A stretch of 64,000 nt of DNA, from positions 16,095,645 to 16,159,644 of the forward strand of contig OV121088.1 in NCBI GenBank assembly GCA_921293015.1. The letters run 5' to 3'. Numbering within the stretch: the first letter of the stretch is position 1; each line of letters starts with the position of its first letter. The translations under genes and the position numbers were made by a program. Source of the DNA: Phorcus lineatus. Its lineage: Eukaryota > Mollusca > Gastropoda > Trochida > Trochidae. Of this stretch, positions 1-10,102 are shown piece by piece. The notes under the pieces are model-generated. The model searched no databases, had not been told where the DNA came from, and saw nothing but the letters and a program-made list of their open reading frames with translations.

Positions 1-1859
1 AAAGCCGACGAACATATATTGATGCTGTTTACTGATGAGGTTAGCATAAAAATGTTGATAAAATCTCATTACTTGATAAAATTAATTTTGTGAATGTGGT
101 AACTCAAAGGTAAATGATTTCAATTGAAGAAAGTAATTTCAAGTTTCAGCGCATCATGAGGCAGTGCATATTTTTCAGCTTGATGGAGATTTTGAATTTC
201 TTATACAAAATTATTAAAAGTGACTTTATTATAAAAAAAAAATTCAAACAATTTTATATATAGGAGCTCAGAAAAAATAACGAAACTAGAAATGACAAAT
301 TATACCCAAGGATCTGAAATGACTAAACAAATTCCTCTCCTGCACGACATCCATCTTAACAAGAGATTATGGCGATTACAACAAAAACATTACTCTCTGT
401 GTTCAAGATTTATCATGACAGCTACATTATGGGGCTTTCAAAAACCAGTTTTGTTCTGTTTCAGCTTGAAAATGAGAGAGTCAAAGTATCAATTTTCTGT
501 GAATTATCGAACATATTTTTTCATAATAGGATCCTAAGTTGCAAATTTGGATATGGATAGTTTTACTCTTGAATTAAGAAATTAAAGCAAGATGGCATTT
601 ATCTAGTCTTCTCATGCACAGAATATTTTTCTATCTATACGAATTCAAGCATTATTGTTATAAGACCTTTGTTTTGGTTCATTATAGTAGTCCTTCTGAT
701 ATTTTAACAATAACATTTCCTCCTGTATGTTTCAAATTGATCTTTCACATATGTCTCAAATGTTTCTTGTGCGATTCTCTATCATCATTCACTTTTAACC
801 CTCACCAATCAACACTTTTATACAGTTTTGTTTTGAAATTGTTTCCTAAGAACTCTTAAATGAGGAAATAGATCTCAGCCACAATAAAGATAACAATTAT
901 AGAAGAAAACTTTCATTGTATCAGTTTCGGTTTGGGGGTTTCCGAAGTTTTATTAAATAATCGTTCAATTAATAACAACTGACATAAAATACACGAAATT
1001 AGAGCATCAAAATTCAACATATGTCTCATATTAGTCAAATAACATGTACATTGCACAGCATACACCTACAAAATAAAGGGATGCACAGTTAATCTAACAA
1101 TAAAGTAAAGTATATTAATTTGTTTTTTTAATAATGCTAATTAGGATTTCTGCCATTTTCACGAGTGTAACATAAACCATCAGGTTATGTGAGAAAAACA
1201 GTTTATAATCACAAAATCAAAATCGTCGACTTGATACATCCACAGTTGTTATTTCCGGGCGAACACATCATTCTATTCCGATAAATAGTTTAAAAGCCAA
1301 ACACATCATTCTATTATATGAGTAAATATAAATACATTTAATATCATTTTGCATACGATTTGTGTTAAAGACTCATATCACAAATGTCAAGACACCCACC
1401 TTAACGATGTTTTAGTCCCAACGTGGCTATGATATTTTTACAAAGTATCTTTTAATTTTGAAGTGATGTCGGATGCCATGGTGTCGCAATTTTCTAACCC
1501 AATCATCAGTCAACATCATTTCAACGATGAATCAAATTAGAAGAGCCTGCTGGGATGTGTCGTGCCCACAAACACACACTCCTACATTCTCCTATTTAAA
1601 GATCTACTTTAGAGATTTGTCAATGTTCTCAGATGGCGTGTTGTAATTTTCAGGTTTTATCTAGAGATCTCAGATGTTGATCTCTTAAACAAGTCTGATG
1701 TCAAGTTGATGGTTGTATGTTGAAACAGTGGATAGACCATACAAATATTGTTCGTTAGCTTATATGAAATCTCTCCCAATGAGGTGTAAAATTTACTGTT
1801 AAGCAGGCAGTATTGTGTTGCTTTTTTAATAAACAACTTATTGCAAGACATTGTTTTTA
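1..1859. other. AT-rich non-coding stretch
   Basis: I see no supportable gene here. The open frames are short, have no domain and lie in AT-rich DNA with no clear exon signals. Confidence 0.5.
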
Positions 1860-2117
1860 AATGTAAAGAAACCGTTCTACACCAAACGTACCAGGTTACA
1901 GTTTTGCTTTGGGAGTCAGTTTTCCTACTTCATATGATTAAAAATGACCCCAGTACTTTTTGCTGGATTCAAACACATGTTTACTTTTATCCAGGACTAC
2001 AGCTTATAGGTTGAGTAATGAGATGTTTAAGCTACAGATGATACATTTGGCTTGAACTAATGTTTATTTGGGAAAATATGACGAAATAAAATGTCCAAAA
2101 ACGTACTTTTGGCCCTT
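1860..2117 (+). repeat. Interspersed repeat family R1, copy 1
   Basis: This segment shares a diverged but collinear core with stretches near 23.54, 38.70, 49.70 and 63.47 kb. Shared landmarks are a 'CTACTTCATATGATTAAAA'-like block, a 'GACTACAG...GAGTAATGAGAT' block, and a run ending 'GACGAAATAAAAT' followed by a CCCTTTTTAA-type end. No coding capacity is visible. It looks like an old non-autonomous DNA transposon, but its ends are poorly defined in this copy. Confidence 0.5.
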
Positions 2118-2604
2118 TTTAATTGAATCATGGAACCATAACCATCTTTTATCTAGTTTCATGAAGTGAATCCCCATGAAGTGAATCATGAAGTCATCCT
2201 CATTCGCCAAGGTTCGAAAGTAGAATTTTCTACATTTGTCACCCCTGAAACTTGTAAATTGTTTGTCAAATATACCTGCTCTTGAAATTTATATTGAATA
2301 CACTTATCAATGAAAATATGGAATCATCAAATAATCAAACTTCATTGATGTATTAGCAAGAAAACAATTGAGCAAAACGTGTTCAAAGTAAAATTTTACT
2401 GATTCGCCTTTCCAATAAACGGAGCTAAGTTTTCTACATGGAAAATACTAATAAAGAAATACACGTTATAAGTGACGTTAGAAGTTATACCATCACTTCA
2501 ATGACAGGGCCCAGGAAAAATACCCCGAGCAGGCTGAAATTACCTAAACAGGAAATAAAAATTGTAACACATTTTAAAAGATATAATACTTGGAACATAC
2601 TATA
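2118..2604. other. Non-coding stretch
   Basis: AT-rich DNA with only short random open frames. A small local repeat of 'CATGAAGTGAATC' occurs around 2160-2190. Nothing else is recognised. Confidence 0.4.
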
Positions 2605-2805
<201 letters not shown>

Positions 2806-3629
2806 CAGTAATGAATTGGAGCAGAAACCTGTATCACCATTTACACATTGTTTTATCGGAGACTTATTGTTAATTTAACATATGCTCTTTTTCAGTTTAA
2901 CTTTTACATCTTCTTTTAACACTGGATAGCTACATATTTAATCGAATTATACGTTTTGCTCAGGATATAATGTGAGGAAGCTGTAAAAGCATAAATCTTT
3001 AATGCTGGTGATACCTCGATATAATTACACAACCAGATATAACATAGGGTAATTGTCATGTACACATGAATATATAGAGATCGTTGAATACTTTTATATG
3101 CCTTTGTCTGCTATTAGAGAAAGAAAAACATAATAAATGTCTGATGTTATCTCTTCATTGAACTGTTGAAGGAACATCACCCAAAATAATTTGATTTTCT
3201 AAACGACATAAATAGACCTCTTAGAAATGTTTGCAAAATATCCAATCCTTTTAATATATTGTTCCTAAAAATGATTTAAGAGACATCAACATTTTTTTAA
3301 ACGAATTCAAATTAAAAATCTCTGCTGTAGCTATGAAATGCTGATTAAAGTAGACATTCCCTTTCAAGAAAGCTATACACCTTTTTTTGCCTCGTTAATG
3401 TCAATCAAATTTGTAAAAGATATTAAAAATCATTATTTGTGTGATCTCGATATATATTCACTGAAAATTATTCTGTAGTCAATGCCCAATGTGTTTATCA
3501 TTATAACCGAAAAAACTGAGAAATATCCGCTATCATTGATATATATCTGGTCTCTGTCGATAGCAATTAGAAGATGTGATGTGTTTTAATGTGAGGTAAG
3601 CAATACCCAAAATAATATTTTGGCGAATG
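2806..3629. other. AT-rich non-coding stretch
   Basis: No gene, RNA or repeat is recognised. Weak similarity of 3540-3570 to 10290-10320 hints that the segmental duplication starting near 3630 may reach further left. Confidence 0.4.
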
Positions 3630-5790
3630 TTGATTAATGTCATATTATTCTAGTACTGCCTGTCAATCTATCCTTAATAAGCTCCCTGAGCAGACGATCG
3701 CAAAGTTAATCAAATCCCATGACACTTGCATATGCAGTCTCTAATTACTGAAGTAGTGCCATTTGATATTTCCAGGTTTGGCTCCCATGGCAACAATCCC
3801 GACTTCGGTGCTTTGACAGTTTAATTTCCGTGATGTAACTGCAATCATTTTCCTATTAGACGTCCTATTCATATATATATAAATATATATACATACATAT
3901 ATATATCGCCATGTACTATTTTGATTTTTTTTAAACAAGGCCATTGTAAAACATGTCATATGTCTTATGTGGAGTAATTTTTCGTATCAAAATATGACTA
4001 TTTTGTTCAGCATTAAAGGCAAATTGCTGATTTTGGAAACTTTTTTTCTTCTTGAAATTTTGATACATTAATCACAATCAAGTGATTTGCTTGTTAGTAT
4101 TTTTACCTACATTTGCCATATTTCATGAAGGGTAATAAGCACTAGTTTCATTTTACTTTATGCTTTCAAATAAGTAAGTTAAATTTAAAGAAGAAATAAA
4201 TGGAACAGGTAACAAAATTCAAATTCATATGAAACAGCTACCATTGACATTAGTACCTTTTAGCAATATCACTAAATGAAATTGTCATTTCACGTGAAAC
4301 CATCTCCTTCGCTTGCTAAGTTCACCCCAAACACGTGTCTCTTTGCACAACAATATCAGGAATCAAACTCCGGGGATTGAAAGAGAATACCCCTTGAGCG
4401 ATGAACGAATCACAATGGTTACCGCAATACAAATCACATTAATCTCTTCAAACAGAACATGAGAATACTTAATGGAAGCATAACAAAAGATGGCGAATAC
4501 GAATACCTCTGAAATAATTGCCATAAATGCAAGGAAATACTTGAAATTTTGGAAAACATGTTTTCGACTACCATGAACGTGTGTACGAAACTAGCGTAAT
4601 CGAGACAAGAATACATCATGAGGATGAACGTTTTGATTATCAGTAAAGATCAAGTAGGAAGTCTAAAATCAATGAAATTAGCAAATACGTAAAACAGTGA
4701 AATGTTTAGTGCACAAATGCCAAATAAATGATATATTTTAATAAATCTAAAAGCTTTTTGGAAAACAAGAGTTTATAAAAACTAGTACTCCAACAGAGTG
4801 TGAAATTTTATCAACATATATTCTTATACCCTGACACACCTGAGGCATATATCTAGTTTTGCCATCTGGAATATCATTGCAGTTTTAATTAGCTTCAATA
4901 GTTTCTCTTTTATATAAATTCACTGATTTCAACATAATATAAACGGTCGAAAGACATAGTAACTTTTTTCTTCCCATTGAGAATTTAAACTTTTTTTATT
5001 CGTTTTGGTCGTTTTATTGGATTTTTCATTCTAAACTGCATTTACATATTAAATATTTACAAATTACCTCATCATTAGTAATTTTATCGCATCTATGGTC
5101 ATCCTTTTCAATTTCTGTGCCAAATATACCATACTAATTGACAGAAATTGAAAATACATAACATGACTTTTCATAACAAGTAGTTTCCCTGTCTAAATTC
5201 AGAACTGGCAAATAAGCTTCACCTGCTAATTTTGGTAACACTCATGCAACATTGTTGTGGCCTCATTATGTAATTGCTTCTGTTTAAAAGGTCATAACGA
5301 TCGACCTCACCTTCATATTTCAAAATTCTGAGAGTGTTTTAAAAACTTGTTTATTTGAGGATAATATTATATCAGAACTTTTCGCTTACGTTTGAACAAC
5401 CGTAATCCTAGGCGCAGTATGATTAGGGTGACTGTAGTTAAGTAGATGCTGAAGGTTATTCTCGAAGCTTTCGAAATGTCATCCATGAGAATAACAGATG
5501 AAAGATGATCAAAGATGTCCTTTCCTTTTTCTGAAAATTATTATATAAATGTACAAGAATGAATAACAAAGGCTGGTTCGTGGCATTGATAGCCTTTTAT
5601 CGACATTACCTTAGGAACTGCTCTTTTGAGAAGCCGTTGGATATCTTATGTAGATATGGACCAATTTGAAGTTATGAGACAATAGTTTGAGGTATGAGTT
5701 CTTGTGGTATGCTTACGAATAGTGTTCTTTGAGACAGAAAATATTTTTGGCGTCAATGAGCCATTTAATTGGAATAATGCAATTCAACAT
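3630..5790 (+). repeat. Segmental duplication, block A
   Basis: A run of collinear similarity links this block to 11330-14060. Matching landmarks include 'CTTAATAAGCTCCCTGAGCA' (3671 and 11370), 'TCTCTAATTACTGAAGT' (3737 and 11434), 'GTAATTGCTTCTGTTT' (5269 and 13519), 'GATTAGGGTGACTGTAGTT' (5420 and 13689) and 'GAAGTTATGAGACAATAGT' (5671 and 13925). Divergence by eye is roughly a quarter of positions, so it is old. No conserved reading frame was found. A short (AT)n tract sits at about 3874-3906. Confidence 0.75.
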
Positions 5791-6863
5791 TTAAGGGAGG
5801 GAGAGTTTGGTCTCATCAAGTTACAAAAAATATTGCTATTATGAAACTGAAGAACGTCGCTTATTATATGGACTGACTTTCAGTTGAAGAATTTTGAAAA
5901 CATTTCCAGAAAATATGAGATGATGTAATTGCAATTATCCAATGGGCGGCTTATTTCCTTTTGATCTTTACGTAATAATAAATCATGCATCAATAAAACT
6001 CAACCTATAATTATTACGTCACGAATTTATCGCCAACACTTATTTCCGACCTTCTGATTCGGCAATCGTGAAGGAAAGGGGCAGTTATAGGGCGGAGCTA
6101 GGCACATCTGGCCGACGACCTTGAGACATTCCAACATTGTTGCACATTGAGGAATGTAGCCAGAGATCAAAGGAAAGGAAGTCGCTCGGTGACGAGAGGC
6201 ATCAAAACAAAAACATTACCCGACACTTCACTCTTTCTCAATTATTTCAAACAACAAAATTAATATCAAGCTAATCGTGAAACGCAACAAACAGGTTTAA
6301 GTCATCACTGATAATAGGAATTTACTTGCGCCCCCGAAAACTACCAATTGATTTGTGAAAGAAATCTGAGTACCCAAGTAATTCACACTCTTCGTCCATC
6401 TATAGATTTACCCTTTGATACATAAAAGAGAGGAAAAGACCACTGATGACAAAACTGTAAACAAAATTTTACTTAATGTAAACAATGACACTGGTTATAT
6501 ATTAAGATATCTTTATGAAATACGCAGCGAATGGCGGACTGCTCAGGCGCGTTAAATAACACCTCACTCACTCAATGAAAAACACAACGGCAAAAGACAG
6601 GTCAGTAATATATTAATTTAGTAATACTAAGATACATGCCTGTTTGGGTAAGGGAAAACGAAAACGAAAGCCCGTTGAAAGTCGATCAGGTTATCCTAAC
6701 CATCGCAATTATTAAGCAGATCAAATTTGGCGCCAGGAGGAACATTAAGGGTCAGTATTCTTTGGGCTACTTCTTACGACTGATTCAATAGTCGATAATC
6801 ACTTAAAGAAATGATGTCAGGTGAAAGGACGCAAAGAGCAAAAGGTTACCCATTGGATAAAAC
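5791..6863. other. Non-coding stretch
   Basis: No gene is recognised. The interval 6040-6210 is richer in G and C than its surroundings but has no open frame with a recognisable product and no tRNA or rRNA signature. Confidence 0.4.
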
Positions 6864-6992
6864 AGATACATGATTGACACAAGGGGTGTATACGAAATAT
6901 CAGCTTGCTATCACTCACTCGGGGGCTCCGCCCCCTCGCGAGATGATAGCTCGCTGATATTTCGTATACACCCCTTGTGTCATCATGTATCT
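6864..6992. repeat. Long hairpin (inverted-repeat) element
   Basis: Arms of about 50 bases, nearly identical, begin with AGATACATGA and run inward through 'GGGGTGTATACGAAATAT'. The loop holds a small GC-rich palindrome, GGGGGCTCCGCCCCC. It has no coding capacity. The form is that of a foldback MITE or a solo hairpin repeat; the family is not identified. Confidence 0.75.
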
Positions 6993-7380
6993 ATTACGAG
7001 TGACTGAGACTATAAAAGAAAAAGGCTTTAGCCAGGCAAGGCCATTTTATAGAGGGTTTATCAAATTTATCCTTCTTTATTTTGTGTGTGGCTAATTTTT
7101 TAAGATCTTATAAAACTCGGATCAATAAATTATAATGTTTGCTTGCATCTAGATGGAAGACATGAGAACATAGATGAATTGTTTGTACGTTTTTGGACAA
7201 CTAATAAATATCGAGCGATAAAGAGGCTGTACTGAGTGAATGAGTGAGTTATGTTTTGGAGTACATTCACCGTTCAAATGAGTATGACATACTGGCTCAG
7301 GATGAAATGGGAAGAAGCTGTTGACCTCTCAACAACCAGAAATAATATCGAGTAACTGTAACTGAGCAATATGTTAATGT
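6993..7380. other. Non-coding stretch
   Basis: No gene or repeat is recognised between the two hairpins. Confidence 0.35.
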
Positions 7381-7447
7381 GAGTTTACACCTTGGGTATT
7401 ATGATAATGTGAATGTCACATTATCATATTGCTCAAGGGGCAAACTC
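7381..7447. repeat. Small hairpin element
   Basis: Imperfect arms of 32 bases (GAGTTTAC... and ...CAAACTC) pair across a three-base loop, with a perfect inner stem 'ATGATAATGTGA'. No coding capacity. The family is unknown. Confidence 0.65.
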
Positions 7448-7553
7448 ATAAGAAAGTGATTGTGTCAATCAGAAGACCAACAAGGAAGAACCATGATGTC
7501 ACCTGATTAGCATAATTTACAATATATCGTTGTACACTATACGTATAATTTGT

Positions 7554-7561
7554 TATAAATA
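7554..7561 (+). promoter_or_regulatory. TATA-box-like motif upstream of hammerhead A
   Basis: The octamer TATAAATA lies about 32 bases upstream of the first stem of the hammerhead at 7593. In Penelope-like and retrozyme termini a promoter commonly precedes the ribozyme. In DNA this AT-rich the motif alone is weak evidence. Confidence 0.3.
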
Positions 7562-7592
7562 CGCTTGTAATGCGATGTTAACGATCATATAG

Positions 7593-7645
7593 TTTTATCC
7601 CTGATGAGTCAATACTATTGACGAAATACTAGTACTGGATTAAAA
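7593..7645 (+). ncRNA. Hammerhead ribozyme motif A (type I layout)
   Basis: The core CTGATGA is at 7601-7607. It is followed by a perfect six-pair stem II (7608-7613 with 7617-7622, loop ACT), GAAA at 7623-7626, and an eight-base palindrome TACTAGTA at 7627-7634 as helix III. Stem I pairs 7593-7600 with 7637-7645 and has one bulged T. The two bases before the cleavage site are CT where the consensus wants U then H, so the A15.1-U16.1 pair is lost and activity is probably reduced or absent. Short palindromic helix III is typical of the minimal hammerheads in Penelope-like elements and animal retrozymes, which are thought to act as dimers. Confidence 0.7.
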
Positions 7646-7735
7646 TGATTCTGCAAACGACTATGTGAAGTATGTTATATTTAATGTATATGTGAACTTG
7701 CGTTTGAACCAATTCAACTTTTCATATACATTTTA

Positions 7736-7775
7736 ATGGCTAGCGCTTTCAGCTCAACGAGCCTCTTCAGGCCAT
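7736..7775 (-). ncRNA. Hammerhead ribozyme motif B, at the 3' end of the Penelope-like element
   Basis: Read on the minus strand, stem I ATGGC (7775-7771) pairs with GCCAT (7740-7736). The core CTGAAGA (7770-7764) fits CUGANGA. Stem II has five pairs, one of them a G-U wobble, around loop GTT. GAAA is at 7750-7747, helix III is the palindrome GCGC, and the dinucleotide before cleavage is TA, which fits U-H. All conserved core bases are present. It lies in sense about 200 bases downstream of the end of the Penelope-like coding remnant, where such ribozymes are known in this class. Activity needs an assay; a minimal form like this may need dimerisation. Confidence 0.82.
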
Positions 7776-7822
7776 ACATACAACGGATAATGCGTTGCCA
7801 AGCAACGTCATCGTGTACAACA

Positions 7823-7830
7823 TGACGTCA
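7823..7830 (-). promoter_or_regulatory. CRE-like site upstream of hammerhead B
   Basis: A perfect TGACGTCA palindrome lies 47 bases upstream of motif B on the minus strand, with a half-site ACGTCA at 7841-7846. The same octamer occurs twice just upstream of motif C, so it may be part of the element's promoter. Function is inferred only. Confidence 0.4.
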
Positions 7831-7981
7831 TTACATGCTTACGTCACAATATAGGTTACACTAGGATATACATGTACAGCAAAACATTAAGCTCTAGAAT
7901 TTAACCTTGGTGAAAACATTTTGATAAATCTGCTTTCTATCGTTTCTAAATGCTTATTGTTATCAAAATTTAACTGAAAAT

Positions 7982-8571
7982 TTAAACTGAAAATTGCCTG
8001 TTTCCACACTTTGCTAGATGTTTACTCAATGGAATTGTACGGTTTTTAGGATGATTAATCTGAGATCTGTGTAAATTCATGCGTAATTTTAACTTCATTT
8101 CAGTTTTTCCAATGTATTTTTCATTGCACCCAGAGCATGTGAGGACATTAACAACATTTTTACGGTTACAATTAAGATTTTGTCTTACGGAATACACTTT
8201 ACTTTCATTGATGGTATTTTTTACATGTAAGACAGCGTGAATCACCGCATTTAGATACAGTTGGTTCTAACTCACTTGAATAAAACTTGGATGAAGTTAA
8301 TAACTTACGAAGATTTTTAGGTTGTTTAAGTCTGTTCACAATTTTTGATTTACAACTTTTTCCATTCTTTACTTTGATGTAAAATAGGTAAGTGTTTGTC
8401 AATTATTGCAGCAGCGCTATGATGGTTAGGGTTAAAGGTGGAAACCAACGGGACAATGTTTTTATCATACTGTTTATTAGATTTAGGATCTCTGAGGCGA
8501 CTTTGATCTAACGCAGCGGATTTCTGTACACTGTCTTGTATTAGAATTTCAGGATAGTTTTGTATCAACAA
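7982..8571 (-). pseudogene. Penelope-like linker and GIY-YIG endonuclease remnant
   Basis: Downstream of the RT, open pieces carry 'PLVSTFNPNH' and a cysteine-rich segment 'CGDSRCLTC', then the GIY-YIG nuclease with 'VLTCSGCNEKYIGKT'. In this class the nuclease nicks target DNA to prime reverse transcription. The CxxC just before YIG is shared by the Neptune/Penelope type. The frame is broken between the pieces. Confidence 0.82.
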
Positions 8572-8587
8572 AAATTCCTTGAGTTCT

Positions 8588-9525
8588 TTAAAACGTCCCC
8601 TTTTGTGCGTAATCTGTTACAATAGCACACATTCTTCTAGCGAGACAGTACGGGATGTTACGCTTAGTATGACTTAGATGACATGATTGAAAGTCCAGAT
8701 ATTGATGTGTATCTGTAGGTTTATAGTACAGATCCGTCTCGAACCGACCGTCTTCTTTTACAACCACGGCCACGTCCAAAAATATTCAAATTAGAGTCAC
8801 TTGTTTCCATAGTGAATTTTAAAGATGGACTTAAAGAGTTCAGGATACAATGCAACTTACACAGTTCCTCCTTTGTTCCCATAAATGGCATGAAACCGTC
8901 ATCCAAGAATCTTTTCAAATGCTGTTCAACATGCTCCTGCATATTCTGCCCCAGTGATTGTCCAACTTTCTCATAAAGGAAAATTTCAAGGTATCCCAAA
9001 ACCAGGGTTTTATATGTGGGAGCAAATTTAATTCCCATAACGACGCCTTTAGTTTGTGTGTAAAATGCACTATCAATATAAAATACATTATTGGATATTA
9101 CAAGATCAACAGCATCTAGAATAAATCTATCTGAAAACCTGTCGGCTAAGTCACATCTGCATTCGTTTAACCAATATTGTATATCTTCTAGACCCAATTG
9201 TTTATCAATGTTATTATACATGTTAACAATATCAAAACTAACTAAACTTGTACCTGGCGCAACATGTTTCGGTAGTTTACATAAGAAATCCAAACCATCT
9301 CTTAGATAACTTTTAACATTTAACACAGAGGCTTCAGAATGATATCTATGAACTTACTTGAGCTTTGTGTGGGACTCTCCGGGCCTCCTACTATAGGTCG
9401 GAAAGATAAATCTTTTTGGATAATTTTTATTTTTATGGATTTTGGGGAGTCCGTAAAATTTGGCTGTTTTTGCTTCATAATCACAGAGATAATTTTGCTC
9501 CTGGTCCGTAAGCTTCGGTCGTAGC
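8588..9525 (-). pseudogene. Penelope-like reverse transcriptase remnant
   Basis: This part holds the fingers and palm of a Penelope-type RT. The longest open piece (8721-9326) carries motif A aspartate in 'VSFDIVNMYNNID', motif B 'GVVMGIKFAP' and the catalytic 'LDD' of motif C. The piece at 8588-8779 continues with 'DLYYKPTDTHQYLDFQSC', a conserved stretch downstream of motif C in this family. The catalytic aspartates survive, but the frame is not continuous, so no working enzyme is expected. Confidence 0.85.
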
Positions 9526-9583
9526 ATGCAGTCTATATGTATGTAATGTATCTACGCAACATATGTATCTATGCAATGTATTG

Positions 9584-9612
9584 TGACGTCATAATTGTTA
9601 ATCATGACGTCA
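9584..9612. promoter_or_regulatory. Paired CRE-like sites upstream of hammerhead C
   Basis: Two perfect TGACGTCA octamers at 9584-9591 and 9605-9612 lie 37 and 16 bases before the first base of motif C. A similar site precedes motif B, which argues that the two ends belong to one element family. CREB/ATF binding is a possibility, not a demonstration. Confidence 0.45.
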
Positions 9613-9628
9613 TAACCGACTCAACGTC

Positions 9629-9669
9629 ATTCACCTGATGAGACCTTATGGTCGAAAGTACTTGTGAAT
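9629..9669 (+). ncRNA. Hammerhead ribozyme motif C (complete core)
   Basis: Stem I ATTCAC (9629-9634) pairs perfectly with GTGAAT (9664-9669). The core CTGATGA is at 9635-9641. Stem II GACC/GGTC closes a TTAT loop, GAAA is at 9654-9657, helix III is the palindrome GTAC, and the dinucleotide before cleavage is TT, a permitted U-H. Every conserved position of the hammerhead consensus is present. It faces away from the Penelope-like body, on the opposite strand to its RT. The short palindromic helix III is the minimal, possibly dimer-acting form known from Penelope-like elements. Confidence 0.88.
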
Positions 9670-10057
9670 AAATCATCTTGGTTTTCTTCAACAAATGTGT
9701 TTTTCTATGTATATATATATATATAAACACAACTGTATAGTTATGCTTTACGGTTCAAATAAAAAAGTACTAAACAAAGGTACTAACCAGACATGTGAAC
9801 ATTTACTGGAACTACTTTCTCGGTTCCCACAATGAATCTAGCGACGAATTTATATAAAATCTGACTTACCATAATCGTCTTACTTTTTTCAATTAAATCA
9901 AAAAAAAAAAGGTTGAACCTAATCTAATCATTTGCTAAATTTAAGATTAGTAAAACTTTAGAATTGGTTCGCCACCAATTTTTATAATTACTATACATAC
10001 CTTTATGTCTATGTATTCTTCGATATAAAATCTTCATTATTATTCCCCTTTCACGTA
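9670..10057. other. Non-coding stretch
   Basis: Contains a short (AT)n tract at about 9709-9725 and otherwise nothing recognisable. Confidence 0.4.
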
Positions 10058-10102
10058 TAGGGTTTAGGTTTAGGTTTAGGGTTAGGGTAAGGGTTAGGTT
10101 AG
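10058..10102. repeat. Short telomere-like tract
   Basis: About 45 bases of degenerate TTAGGG/TTTAGG units, for example 'GGTTTAGGTTTAGGTTTAGG', resemble an interstitial telomeric sequence. The canonical animal repeat is TTAGGG; half the units here are TTTAGG. It is too short to be a telomere. Confidence 0.6.

Larger units (their letters stand above)
7736..9525 (-). mobile_element. Penelope-like retroelement, broken and 5'-truncated
   Basis: The minus strand encodes, in order, a reverse transcriptase and a GIY-YIG endonuclease, the diagnostic pair of Penelope-like elements. RT landmarks are 'YGLPKIHKNK' (near 9460), motif A 'SFDIVNMYNNID', motif B 'GVVMGIKFAP' and motif C 'RFLDDGFM' (near 8900). 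The endonuclease part (7982-8245) has 'TCSGCNEKYIGKT' followed by a conserved 'NLHRSQINHP' stretch. The coding part is scattered over several frames with roughly half a dozen breaks, and the amino-terminal portion expected upstream of the RT fingers is absent beyond about 9525. It is a fossil copy. The element ends are taken to include the hammerhead-bearing sequence. A DIRS or LINE origin is less likely because no tyrosine recombinase or AP-endonuclease is visible. Confidence 0.88.
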
